Positions 10,395 to 20,843 of a stretch of DNA of 64,000 nt are shown piece by piece (the first letter of the stretch is position 1; each line of letters starts with the position of its first letter). The position numbers were made by a program, and so were the translations under genes. Below the pieces are notes generated by a model. The model ran no database searches and was not told where the DNA came from. It worked only from the letters and a program-made list of their open reading frames with translations. Source of the stretch: Rhynchosporium graminicola (taxonomy: Eukaryota; Ascomycota; Leotiomycetes; Helotiales; Ploettnerulaceae). Where the stretch lies: positions 186,001 through 250,000 of the forward strand of contig FJUW01000026.1 of assembly GCA_900074885.1 (NCBI GenBank). The letters are read 5' to 3'.

Positions 10395-12361
10395 TCAAGC
10401 GTACTCTGCTGTGACCGAATCGTAGCGTTTTCCTTGGCAGAGTAGGGTGTACTTGGTCGAAGCTGACAAGAACATAGCCTCAATAGAACCTGCAATGCGG
10501 TAGTATTGCTGCCCATCAGCCTGCATTACCATGGTCCGGGAAAGGGTCGCTGTGGAGAGGGGTAGAAGGTCGGCCTCTAGGCTTACCAGCGTCTGAACAC
10601 TTCCAATTTTGTGGATCGGTGCTTGCCGACTATGCGGATCGCACAAGATATTCATTGATAGCGAGTTAGGATGGCCATTCACAACCAGGTATTCTGCAAC
10701 GAAGTTGATGGTATGAGGCTTGTCTTCCTTGACCGCCTCGCCTCTTCGAATGAACCATTGCATTTCATTCACCACAAAGGCTTGGTCCTTGCGGCTGAAA
10801 TATCTGCTTCTTGTCAGTGCCAATTCTGTGTTTGAAACTCTGCGGTGTATTTACCTCTTGCTTTCCAAGTGCTTAGAAGCATTGAAACGAACCTCAAGCT
10901 CCAGCCCGTAATGCTTTCTGGCTGCACGAGACACAATACCGACGGTGGTCAAAGCGCTGTCGGAACGAGTCAAGCCCATCATAACAGCACCTCTCACTAC
11001 GGCAGTCCATCCATTGGCTGGCTGTAGGACTTTTATAGGATCAACAGCTGCTTCAATTCTGCTTTTCAGATAAATGTTCTGACCGAAGCCACCCACGAGT
11101 AAGATCGCCGTGACGTCCCCTCGGCATTCTTCAATCTGGGCTTGGATAAACTGGACGATGCTGAGCACAACGGGCTCGAAAACCGCATTCAGATCCGCGG
11201 ACTCAATGACGAATCTTGCTCTTCGGATTCCAAGGTTTCGGTCGTCGTCTAGACCCCACACTGGAACACTCACTGGATTCTGAGCGGCAGTAGTGGGCAT
11301 GTATTGTCTCTTGATCTGTTTCGCTGGTCAGATCGTGCTTGTCTTCAGCTATGCTCAAGACATACCACAGTCTCGAATACCTCCATGGCAGCTGCCAAGA
11401 TCTTGTCATCCCACTTTGATATATGGCCCAGCTTTGCTGTTAAAAAGTCTTGGAATCGGCGATTCAGAAATGATGATCCGCAAAATCCACCTGTACCTAC
11501 TGCAGCTTCCGCTACCTTGAGCACTGGACGCAGAGCAGTGACAGTGTAAGCGATCAGATCGACTGTTCCACCACCAGCATCACACAGGACAAAGGTGTCG
11601 CCAATGCTGAGTCCTTGCTGGTCAAGTCCATGGAGTGTATAGATTGCAGCGGCTTCCTTGTAAAAAAAAAATCACGAGAAATCAGCATTGCTATGACACA
11701 AATATCTGTCGAAACTTACAGGCTCAGATACAAGTAAGATCTCCTTCGCAGATTTCATTCCTGCATCTTGGCACGCCATCAGCGTCTTCTGCTTTGAAGT
11801 CTCGGACCAGATGGCAGGAACGGTGAGACAGAATTCCATGGGCAAGTTGCGAAGATGAACGAGCCCAATTTCTTGCTCCAGGGTATGCATAAGATGCTTG
11901 TACAGTTCTTTCAAGTAGTCCGTTGTGTGCTGCTCAGCATCTGGCGACTGAATCATGCCCTCTATGTTGCTTTCAGCGAAGGCACTAGAACAGGTTAGTT
12001 GTGCGCATGAAGCCTTAAGTGCGTTCGTGGACGACTTACAGCTTGAACCATTGATGTCTTTGAACGCGAGCGGGAATTTGAAAACCCCATTCTGTTCTTT
12101 CTGGAGTGTATCTTAGCTCCGTTGGTACTTTTTCACTGCTGGTTTCATCATGTGTATCGGTCATGGAAGGCCAAGACGTGATGGCCATTTGTCGATCTGA
12201 CTGTTATTTTGTTATGTTAAGTTCATTCTGAATAATGTCCGATTTGTTATACTTACAGATGTTTGTGCCCATGCAACACCAGAGAAGGTGGTACCGAAAT
12301 CAATTCCGACGATCAATCTTGGACTTTCGGGGGCTGAGTTGCTTGAGAAGTCAACGTCCAT
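10395..12361 (-). CDS. Hsp70-like ATPase of the fungal actin/Hsp70 superfamily
   Basis: Six exons (12361-12257, 12200-12040, 11984-11720, 11656-11366, 11315-10855, 10803-10395) join in frame to 563 residues. The ATPase core is clear: phosphate-1 loop IVGIDFGTTFSG (Asp21 to Thr25), phosphate-2 loop CDAGGGTVDLIAYT in exon 4, and the adenosine motif ILLVGGFGQNIYLKSRI in exon 5. The C-terminal part is not a canonical Hsp70 substrate-binding domain, has no EEVD end, and is shorter than a real Hsp70 (about 640 residues). This matches the expanded Hsp70-like family of Pezizomycotina (related to human HSPA12A/B), whose members are mostly uncharacterised. No targeting signal is seen. It is divergent from an unknown gene across 559 bp. 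Intron sizes of 49-63 bp and splice sites are ordinary. Confidence 0.9.
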
Positions 12362-12920
12362 AATGAGGGAGTTCTGTTGTTTCGGCACTGTAGTAGTAAG
12401 GGATTCTCAATGAGGGATACGCTGAAGATGCTTAGAGCCGTGAAAATGAGAATTACTGGCACATCTATATATTACAAAGGCGACAAAGAGAGTTACGCCC
12501 TTGTTTCCAATCACGAGATAGGGCGAGTGCTTTCGTGGTTGAGTTCTATATCGTGCCAGAACTGAGCGTAATGATTCCTTGGATTTCAGATCAATGGTAG
12601 CCAAGCCGTGCAGGGCTTTCGTATGAAACGTTCTCTGCCCAAGAGTGGTAAACGGTCTCAGGGGGAAAGAACAATGTGGAAGGTAGACTCTTGTCATTTT
12701 GTTTCGCATTGAAAAAGTGTGGGTGAGACTCAAGATCGGCTTTCTCTTTGTCGGAGAACATCGACCGTGCAGCACACAGCCCAGTTCTCACACAATCCAG
12801 CTAGATCTGGAGGATTTTACAAACAATCATTTTTTCGCGTAATGCAAATTCGCTCAAGGAAGATTGGTGAAAGCTTGAACAAGTTCCCCCTTCCGAGCAA
12901 ACATTACTCTGCACATCCTC
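12362..12920. promoter_or_regulatory. Divergent upstream region, Hsp70-like gene and unknown gene
   Basis: The 559 bp between two outward-facing ATGs. Short frames on both strands have no family resemblance. The region presumably holds both promoters; no heat-shock element (repeated nGAAn) stands out to the eye. Confidence 0.4.
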
Positions 12921-14762
12921 ATGGCGCTCTTCGGAAATTGCGAGTTATCTAAACGCAGCAAGTCAATTGGAAATAAGATGAAAAGATGTCTTTCAAAGGC
13001 TTCCAACCCCATACCATCGGCAAAAACAGTGAATCCTGAACCAAATGCGTCTTCGGAGAGAAGTCTGGTACTACCATTTACTCCTTTTGTAAAGTCATAA
13101 GCGATTGACAAGATGCTGAAAAATGACGATAGACTCCCGAAGATCTTCAAGAACCGCGTGGCCGTCCGGAGCCTGGAGCATACATAGATGAGCAGCGATT
13201 GGTGAACTCTTGGAATACCGGTGAGGCTTCAACTCATGCTTCAGGGAAGGGTTTTGAATGTGAGTCCTACGTACCCATTGACTGCTTGCTGGGAGATCTA
13301 ATTCGAGAAATACAGCTTTGCACTCTGGATCCCCAGATACCTATGAAGGTAAGGTCTGGAGAGAACCTGGATCCATTGGGGACTACGTTCAGTAAGTATT
13401 TCCTTCATTTTGACTTGGTCGATGAAATTGAAAACTGCCTTAGAGACCAAAATGTGGTGATGCATTTGGATAGAGACCATTCTCCAAAAGACATCGGATC
13501 GGATTCAGATATTACGACGTCTGATCACAGCAATAGTTCTCTTGTGTCTAAAGTAAGACGCCGTGGCAAAAATTGTAACTTTTCCGAACGATTAGCTCAT
13601 GAAATATCCGGAGCCCAGCAGACTGAAGACGAAAATCTTCGTAATCAAGTCATCCGCTTGCAAAATGAATTGAGTGAGTCTCAAGCATTCGTATTGAGTC
13701 ACATCCCACAGCACAAAAGCCTTACGGAAACAGAGGCTACAGCGGATTTTACATACTTGTGTGGCGCTGTGGAGGAATGGGTAGACTGCACGCTTGGAGA
13801 TGCCATGGAAGATGGACTAGCGAAGAAAGAAATGTTCAGTATTGACGATGCGAAGAGCTTCCTTGCCCTGATTCCAAAAGCTGGCCGGGATGCGTTCAGC
13901 TACCCACACACCGATACGTTCAACGTCACGGCCGCAATTTTGATGTTCCTTCAGCGAGAGGTATTTACACCAGAACTTTATGGAGCCATAACACCAGTGG
14001 TGGATTTCTTGTCTGGAATCGAGATGAGTATGATGAACATGGTCCCTACTAGAGGTCAGTTCGATGACTTCCTTCCTCAAAGGAGCCTCAAAGGAGCGAC
14101 ACTAAGCCTGGGCCCTAGGTGTAAGAGAATATCGAACATGGCATAGCGAAACCTATACAGCTATCGCTAATCACGCAGACTTCGAGTCACACAAGAAAGC
14201 AAGAGTTGATATGATCTCCGGCCAACTTTCTTCTCTGTTGCGGATACTCTGTCCTCAGATCGAAGAGCGAACTCGCAAGAATATGATCAAGACTTCTATT
14301 GTTGAGCCGGCGGTGTCTTTAGCTCATAAGATGTCTCTGTCAGCTGACATCTATACCCTGGAGTGGACCTCGCTGCACAATCTCACTTTCTTGCAGCGAC
14401 AGAACGTACAACTGTATAGCCATGAAGGATCCGACTCGTTAGATCTTCTATCTCAGGGAAGACCTGTGAAGGACATAAGAGAGGGCGAAGAGTTGCAATA
14501 TTTGTTCGATTACTGCCCACGACTGACTGTCAGAGTTCCAAAAGGTGATAAATTTGCGGGATCGAAACTTCTGAAACGATCAAAGATTATCGTCGCTCTC
14601 ATAAAGCCAAGTTGCAAGAAGCTGAGCCCAGAAAGAGATCCTAGATTCTATATTCCTGAGGTTACGTTTCTACAATGGCTGGACTTCATAGCGCGAAGTT
14701 ATTCTGCATCTGACAATCATGATGGATCAGATATGGACATGGGTGGAGCTAAAAAGTCATGA
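12921..14762 (+). CDS. Conserved-looking protein of unknown function, 577 residues
   Basis: Three exons (12921-13088, 13133-14054, 14119-14762) join in frame to 577 residues from the ATG at 12921. Intron 1 is only 44 bp (GTAAAG...GATAG, branch-like GCTGAAA); intron 2 is 64 bp (GTCAGT...CTAG) and joins VPTR to GVREYRTWHSETYTA. The first 70 residues are basic and low in structure. A helical stretch around NLRNQVIRLQNELSESQ may form a coiled coil. The C-terminal half (LLRILCPQIEERTRKNMIK, SLAHKMSLSADIYTLEW, YLFDYCPRLTVRVP) looks like a folded helical domain. No signal peptide, membrane segment or known catalytic motif is visible. I do not recognise a family. It is divergent from the Hsp70-like gene and convergent with the RBR ligase gene, 67 bp away. 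Confidence 0.8.
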
Positions 14763-14829
14763 CTTGGTGATGAATGAATGTTAGAAAGCGCACGCTGTTT
14801 GTTGGCTGCAGCTTGCATGTTCAGGAAGA

Positions 14830-16305
14830 TCATGATTTGCATTTCTTTCCGAGATTAGTGGAATGATAGCAGCAGTTTGGTTTATGAAATGAGTTATCCT
14901 TCGCTAGGATGAGTCGATGGTCGCTTAAACATTCCCAGCAAAATTGATATTGACAACCTGTGCCTAGCAGCAAGATCAGCGACGGCTCAACTATAAATGC
15001 GATCACCAGTCTCGGCAGGTCCGAAGTGGACGATGACCTGTCCATGCCTTGAGACAATGCACGCAGTATTGATGTTGGCATCGGGTGCCTGGGCCAGTCA
15101 GCCCTTGTTCGACTGGTATTCAATCGAAAATGGTTCTCCACCCGACGGTAAGGTGAGATTTAACTTACATGTCATGTGTGCGCAACCAGAAATTCTTTGA
15201 ATTGGTTGCGTACAGCTTGGGCACGGCTTGCTGATCTCCTGTACTGCTTCAAGTGACAGGCTTTCCTCCTCAAGTCGTCGCTTCATTTTTTCTTTCTCCT
15301 GGTGTATCTGGGCTCTGCGTATCTCTTGTTCAGATTCAGATTTCTGTCGTGCCTCCTCTGCATTTTTTTCCGTACGAGCGAGTTGTCTCGCAGCCTCATC
15401 CTCGTCCTCTTGCTTCTTGATAGCTTGAGCAACCGCTTCGTTGGCTTTGTCGACGGCGCTTTCGAAGCTATCGGGATCGCGAAGCATTTCGTCGTACTCA
15501 TCGCACGTCAAACGATCGTGCCAAGGAACAGAATGTTGGAAGCAGGTGCGGAAGCCACAATTATTACATCGCACGATGGGTTGTTGGGTATCGCCTGTGT
15601 GGACTTGACCGAAATTGCATGCACGGCACCAAATAAAACTTTCATCAGATGCCAGAGCACTGCGTAAAGAGAGGATTTCGTATCTGTTTGCCAGGTTGGG
15701 TTTCGTTAATATATTTTCATGAGATATATTGCATTTTTGACCACGTACCTTGAGAATGTTCGCACATTGGCGAGCCGTTTTATATCGTCGTATGCTAGGA
15801 ACACTCCGCATTCCGGACATGCGATTTTGTTCCATAACTTGTTATTCAATTCGTGCTCGAGAAATTCTTGGAAACAATCGCCACAGACTGAAGGCTCGTG
15901 AACGCATGCAAGCGAGATACACGGTGGCGGCTTGCGATCATCCGAAAAGTCCTCGGTACAGATGACACAGCTTGATGGATGAGCATTGATTTCTGGCGAC
16001 GAAGTGTTTGCTGAGCGATGTACTCTCGGACCGTTGTTGCGAGAAAACTCATTGTTAAGTGTATTGAGGGCCAACAAATCAAGTTCGGCGTCTGCGGCTC
16101 TCAACATTCTCTGAAAAGCTTGAGCCATGCCACTCGGCATCATCGTACTCGAGTTTCTGGTAGAGGGATAACGTCGAACACCAAGCGGTGGTTGAGGTCC
16201 ATATCTGAGAACGTTTTCGTTGAGGTTGGTCTGGAATGAAGATTCTTGGTACTGCAAAGGTGGTGTTCCTCGAAGCACGGGAATGGTACTGAATGTTGAA
16301 GACAT
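14830..16305 (-). CDS. RBR (RING1-IBR-RING2) E3 ubiquitin ligase with two alternative last exons
   Basis: Exons 16305-15749 and 15683-15169 carry RING1 (CVICTEDF ... CGDCFQEFLEHEL ... IACPECGVFL), the IBR (FIWCRACNFGQVHTG ... VRCNNCGFRTCFQH), a charged coiled-coil linker (about residues 265-330), and the start of RING2 (CPSCTQPIQRISGCAHMTC, in which GC is the likely catalytic Cys). Two last exons can follow the same GTAAGT donor. Exon A (15088-15003, 80 bp intron) gives TRCQHQYCVHCLKAWTGHR and ends at RDW, 385 residues in all. Exon B (14963-14830, 205 bp intron) gives TGCQYQFCWECLSDHR, a longer Cys/His tail, and 401 residues. Both keep phase and supply the missing zinc ligands. RBR ligases take ubiquitin from E2 onto the RING2 cysteine and then to substrate. 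The substrate is unknown. An IBR followed by a long linker before RING2 is usual in fungal members. Confidence 0.9.
15003..15088 (-). other. Alternative terminal exon A of the RBR gene
   Basis: It is preceded by GGCTGACTGGCCCAG, a strong branch site and acceptor, and uses the usual short intron (80 bp). It encodes C-x2-C-x4-C-x2-C followed by W, H and C in the order of a RING2 end, then stops. The first 26 bases match those of exon B at 19 positions. Confidence 0.7.
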
Positions 16306-16980
16306 GCTTAGTTTGAGCTGAGAATAGGTGATGTATTGTGGTGTTAAGATAATGAAGTCGTGGTTGAAGTACTTGTTTATGTAGATTGTTGATAATCACG
16401 CTTCTGGGAAAGCTCTTTGTCTTCAACACTGTAACAGGATGGCCATGTATGACCCTCGACAATCTCGACGCCACCGAGGCCAAGTACTGTGGCGGTTGGA
16501 GCCTGCTTCTTTAATCATCGTACCAGTGCTGGTACCTGTCTTTGTCAAGCTCTGAAACTACCCAAACGAACACCACACAAGGCTCCCGAGGCTGATTTTT
16601 GGGAGCCAGGCAGATCCGATCGATTGCTGAGACATGATAGACGACGTTACCTTACACCATGGTAAGATATCATGAGAATATTCCAGAATGAAGAGAAGTA
16701 ATACAGATGTGTTTTCCGGAAGCTGCGAGGATGTAGTTCGTCGGTCTCCTGTTCCAGGACAGATTCGCTTAAATAGGGGGTGGCGAATAGCACGAGACGA
16801 GGGCCTACCTGGGAAACATTTAGTAACAATGATCTACGAAATGCAGATGGCTCCAGCAGGACAAGCCTTGTTTGAAATTCTACAAAAAAGTCGATCATCT
16901 AGCCTAGTCATAACTTCCCTGGGAACTCCATCAAGTTTCCCACCCAGTGATGCCGCCTAGCATGCTAAACATGTCTACAT
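16306..16980. other. Spacer between RBR gene and SANT-like gene
   Basis: The 675 bp contain the RBR promoter on the left and the 3' UTR of the SANT-like gene on the right. A 90-codon plus-strand frame at 16688-16960 overlaps an 83-codon minus-strand one; neither has a recognisable domain. Confidence 0.4.
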
Positions 16981-17316
16981 TTACACACGCAGCATATCGT
17001 ATTCCATATCTTTCTTCATGGTCTCCAAGCTCCTTCTCGTGAGTTCGTGAGAATAGTAGTGACGAGTGTATTCTCTCTTCCCTGCTGTTCGATGCAGCAT
17101 TTCCTCGGCGATTTCAAGTACAGTCAGAGAGCCTTGGCCAGATATTTGAGATTGTGGATACAGTTCCAAGAGCACAGCTTCCTCTTCGCTGCTGAAGGTA
17201 TCGGAGGATCGCCTATGGAGTCTTTGCATCTTTTCCGAAGACTTGCTGATCAGTTTGTGGAGTAGTGCTATCCACATGTTTGTAGTTGTGGCCGGGGATT
17301 GTGTTGTGCTTTTCAT
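16981..17316 (-). CDS. Short SANT/Myb-like protein, copy 1
   Basis: A single-exon frame of 111 residues from an ATG at 17316. After a basic N-terminus it holds one SANT/Myb-like helix set: FSSEEEAVLLELYPQ, then LTVLEIAEEML, then a basic stretch RHYYSHELTRRSLETMKKDM. It is clearly related to copy 2 at 17671-17940 (shared LLxELYP, IAxLAEEM-type pattern and spacing), although diverged. Such single-domain proteins could bind DNA or chromatin, but that is inference. A missing upstream exon is possible. It is one of a small local family with a decayed third copy. Confidence 0.55.
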   Translation of the reverse strand: MKSTTQSPATTTNMWIALLHKLISKSSEKMQRLHRRSSDTFSSEEEAVLLELYPQSQISGQGSLTVLEIAEEMLHRTAGKREYTRHYYSHELTRRSLETMKKDMEYDMLRV

Positions 17317-17670
17317 TTGACCTGTGAGCGAAGGGTAACAAACGACATTCTAGGCTTTATAGTTTATGGACTGGTAATAATCTCACTATGGAATGGCCAC
17401 TACTTCAGAATCATTCACATGCAATGTAGCTCGCACATTCAGATATGGTGTGGCAGCAGTGTCACAGCGAGTGAATCACTTCTTGTATCATCACTTACAA
17501 AGCCTCATATCACGGGTGAAAGTCAATATGGCAATTTGGTTGATAAACATCGTTGAGTATGATACATCAAGTTCTGATCTACAATTTTCTACGCAACTCA
17601 GCAGCCGCAAGTACGGACTCAACGTTCCACGACCAAGACCTCTCCATACTTCAAAATTCTACGAGCCTGA
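17317..17670. other. Spacer between the two SANT-like copies
   Basis: 354 bp with no gene. It should contain the copy 1 promoter and the 3' end of copy 2. Confidence 0.35.
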
Positions 17671-17940
17671 TCATCCCCTCCCGATATTGGAAAGTCGCAT
17701 ATCAAGCTCTGGAATCCGAGGCAAGCGGTATACTGGCTTCAGCAACCCCACTTCTTTAAGATGTTTCAACTTGCTACTGACATTAGCGCTGCCATAGTGG
17801 CGTTGGCCGAGATGGTAGGTCTCCATCTCTTCGGCAAGTCTGGCGATAGACCAATCTCCCCCTCCATAGAGGCTTGTCCTGGGATAGAGCTCTATAAGAA
17901 GATTTGTTTCGGCATCAGTCCACGGTCTTGAGGAAGACAT
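17671..17940 (-). CDS. Short SANT/Myb-like protein, copy 2
   Basis: A single-exon frame of 89 residues with ATG at 17940. Nearly the whole protein is one SANT/Myb-like domain: RPWTDAETNLLIELYP (helix 1 with conserved Trp), GDWSIARLAEEM (helix 2 with Trp), and SANVSSKLKHLKEVGLL (helix 3). It ends with YRLPRIPELDMRLS. The W-x(about 20)-W spacing supports a Myb-type fold. It is probably nuclear, with no other domain. It is related to the 111-residue copy downstream and to the relic at 18366-18545. Confidence 0.6.
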   Translation of the reverse strand: MSSSRPWTDAETNLLIELYPRTSLYGGGDWSIARLAEEMETYHLGQRHYGSANVSSKLKHLKEVGLLKPVYRLPRIPELDMRLSNIGRG

Positions 17941-18365
17941 ATTTCGATCTTGGTTCTTGGAACTTCAATTTTGAGATAGAAGTAGTCGGAGAATGGTCGC
18001 TTCGTTGCTGAATAGTCACTTGATGAAGTGTTGCAGAATTGAGGGGCTAAGCAGAACTTTAAAGGAAGAGAATTGTTATATTTATACTTCAGTAGCTTGT
18101 AGGTTGACTCTCATTGCGTAATATCTTGAATGCAGATATGCTATGATTTGATACATGGTTTCATTTTCCTAGTCATTGTTGGACACAAGGAGGGTTTGGC
18201 CAGCGTCATAGGTACATCGCAATCACAATATTAGCACTTTAGCCTTTTAATCTGAAATTTTCTAAAATCAAAAGAACAGCAATTTTAATACGTTTCTGAC
18301 ACATCCAATGCCTATGTACATCTTGCCCAAGCAGACAAACAAGATCATTTGCAACTCTCATTCTA
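17941..18365. other. Spacer upstream of SANT-like copy 2
   Basis: 425 bp, AT-rich in its right half. No gene or repeat recognised. Confidence 0.35.
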
Positions 18366-18545
18366 CTCTGTACCAATTACATGAAGCGGCATATCAAGCT
18401 CCGGTATGCGAGGATAGTAATCCTCACCTCCAAGAACCCCAAGCCTTTCAGTCGGTGCAGTTCCAACTCAACCACCTCTTCATTATTGGCGCAAGCCGAA
18501 ATTGCCGCTTTCCATTTCTTCAGCAAGTCGCTTGAGCTTCGAAGC
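18366..18545 (-). pseudogene. Decayed third SANT-like copy
   Basis: On the minus strand the fragment LKRLAEEMESGNFGLRQ runs into stops. About 90 bp later the tail block YPRIPELDMPLHVIG is found in another frame. Both match parts of copy 2 (IARLAEEMETYHLGQR and PRIPELDMRLSNIG). At least one frameshift and stop codons separate the pieces, so it cannot make a full protein. No start region is recognisable. Confidence 0.65.
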
Positions 18546-18585
18546 ATAGTTTAGGGAGGCGGAGATCCATGTATTTCTATCTATA

Positions 18586-18996
18586 TCAATATTGCTTATT
18601 AGATGACACTCGAACCTCCTTACCTTTGCCCCGAGTTCCTTGCCATCGATTTTCAAAGATCTTGAGTTTACCTTCGCTTACTAGCGCCGCCTCCTTCTCT
18701 GATATTGCAGAGAAGGAAAGACTCGCGAGCGCATACATCACATACGGAAATTTGCCGGGATGACAGCTTAGGATCTTATTGAGTTTCAAGCTACCAGAAT
18801 CAACTGACACGAATTTACTCGCACCTGCTTTTGCTCGGTCCTCGAAAACGTCATGGCAAGAGAGAGCCAATATGGACTACTAGATGGTAGTCTTGAAGCA
18901 CGAACTTAGCCCTATACATATCGACATTCTCCATTATCTCCCAAGCATTGCCACACGTCTGTACCTTGCGCAAAATTTGCAAGAACACAGCTTCAG
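18586..18996 (-). pseudogene. Frameshifted relic of an unrecognised gene
   Basis: Two minus-strand pieces read like one protein broken by a shift near 18852-18880. The upstream piece has EAVFLQILRKVQTCGNAWEIM and MYRAKFVLQDYHLV. The downstream piece has LSCHDVFEDRAKAGASKFVS and KFPYVMYALASLSFSAISEKE. There is no ATG in the downstream piece before mid-frame. I recognise no family. A short intron across the break cannot be fully excluded but no good splice pair is seen. Confidence 0.4.
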
Positions 18997-19069
18997 ATGA
19001 TCATAGATTTCGTTCCATTATATATCGTACAGTTAAGTAAGCCGCCAGCTCACTTCAATCAATCATACA

Positions 19070-20843
19070 TCATCTCCTCGCAATCTCTCTTCCGTCCCAC
19101 TTATTCAGCACCCAATAAATCATAATCATAGCCTTCCGCCTCCAGCTCTGCGTCCACTGCAGATTGCCTCCTCTCCAAGCCAACCAAGCACTCTTACCAG
19201 TCCATTTCCCCCCTCCATCGACCACACCATCTTTGCGTCCGATATACGCTACGAGCGCTTTCTGCTCATACTCGAACTCTTTCCCTCTCGGAGAAGATCC
19301 TTCCTTCTCGCTTGAGCTGCTTTGAAGAGTAAGATGCTCGGCAAGCCATTTGGCCTTTTGAACTGCGACTTCTGCTGTAGCAGGTAATCCATTCTGATCA
19401 ATACCAGCCGCGTCACCCATGGCCCACACCCCATTCATCGCTTCTCCTTCTTCCCCAATAACCCTCAAATACCCATCCGTAACCAACTTCCCCGCATCAT
19501 CCTTCTTCACACCCTCCATCCCCTCCACAAGCCCACTCGTCTTATTCCCCGCCGCCCAGACCGCGACCCCGAAGCCCACCTCTCCATCCTCCTTCACTTT
19601 CATCACACCCTTCTCGAACCCCTCAATATGTCTGCCCATGCAGATATTCACATCTCTCCTCCGGAACTTCTCCATCGCGTACTCGGAAAGCTTCTCGCCG
19701 AACATACCTAACATGCGATCTGCAACATCGTACACGCTGACACTTACCAGATCTCTGCATTCGGGATAAATACTGAGAAGATGGCCGTGGATCAACTCAT
19801 CGAGTTCGGCGGCAAGTTCTACACCGGTGGGTCCGCCGCCAACGATGATAAAATGTAAGATCGATTTCTTTTGAGACTCGGTGTAGAGTGGTAAAGAGGC
19901 GAGTTCGAAACTATCTAGTACTTTCTCCCTGAGCGTAATGGCGTCGGATACGGATTTCATGAACAGACAGTGTTCTCCTACACCGGGAGTGTCGAAAGTA
20001 TTGACCTCGCTTCCGGGCGCGATGACAAGTTGATCGAAATGCACGCCGAAAGTACCATCACTCTCATCACCGTCTTGAGAATTTTTAGACCTAGGCTTTG
20101 AATGCACGGTTCCTTCCGAGCGTTCGTTACCATTACTTCCTACTGCTGGTCTACAGCTAAGGGTTCTGGAAGAAAAATCGACGGAGTCGACCCAGACTTG
20201 ATATTTTTTGATGCCGTCAGAGCCATGGTTGGTTGCGGCGTTCATCATTCCGATTCGACGAACTGGTTCTTCTGCGATGCGGAAGTCGAAGATGCCACAC
20301 TAATTGCATGTTAGCTTCGATGTATGTCTCGCATGATATCTCTGAAGCGATTTGTTTGAAATCCAAAGAAAGGAAGTTTGAGGTTTTACATACTGCAGCG
20401 CTAGCCAAAAGAGGCGTCAGAGCCATCGTACGACTCGGCGACAAAACGATGATATCATGTGTTTGTAAAAGAGACGAGGTCGAAAGTTGCTTGAGTAAAG
20501 TGAAGCCAGCCCATCCAGTCCCCAAGATAGCCAATACAGGCTTCCCAGACTGCTGATTCTGATGCCCTTTCGTCGACATAGCTGATTGAAAAGATTTGGA
20601 TGGTGTGGATGTCTGTGATCGGGTTGTAACTGTCATATTTGCGGATGTCCTCGATAAAGTACCTTGTGAGCTGAGAGAACGCGAAGTCGTCCTCGTAAAT
20701 CCCCGCTGAGAGTTATTTAGGAGTTGAGTATCTGTAAGATCCAACCTCGCTGACAAACCCGCAATTCCAAAGGAGCTCTGTCTATCAGGACGCAATAATC
20801 GAGATACAGAATGCAGGATGGTTTTATGAATGACCTTGACCAT
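19070..20843 (-). CDS. Type II (alternative) NADH dehydrogenase, mitochondrial
   Basis: Exons 20843-20394 and 20299-19070 give 559 residues; I use the ATG at 20843. Splicing (GTATGT...TTAG) rebuilds TPLLASAACGIFDFRIAEEPVRR across the junction. The first 90 residues are Arg/Ser/Thr-rich and nearly free of acids, like a mitochondrial presequence. The FAD-binding GTGWAGF lies at residues 108-114, the NADH-binding IVGGGPTGVELAAEL in the middle, and the second FAD contact GVWAMGDAA followed by QNGLPATAEVAVQKAKWLAEHL near the end. By family knowledge it passes electrons from NADH to ubiquinone at the inner membrane without pumping protons. No EF-hand insert is visible. Whether it faces the matrix or the intermembrane space cannot be told. 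Related AIF/AMID-type enzymes are a less likely alternative. Confidence 0.9.

Noticed and set aside
12854..13150. 98-codon minus-strand frame
   Set aside because: Antisense to exon 1, the intron and exon 2 start of the 577-residue gene, whose splice model explains the DNA better.
14964..15168. A model in which the RBR gene uses both last exons in series
   Set aside because: Exon A ends with an in-frame stop; the only frame-keeping donor inside it (GTCATC) is poor and would duplicate the zinc ligands.
15228..15667. Plus-strand frames rich in Ser, Leu and Cys
   Set aside because: Reverse shadow of the charged coiled-coil linker and IBR part of the RBR ligase.
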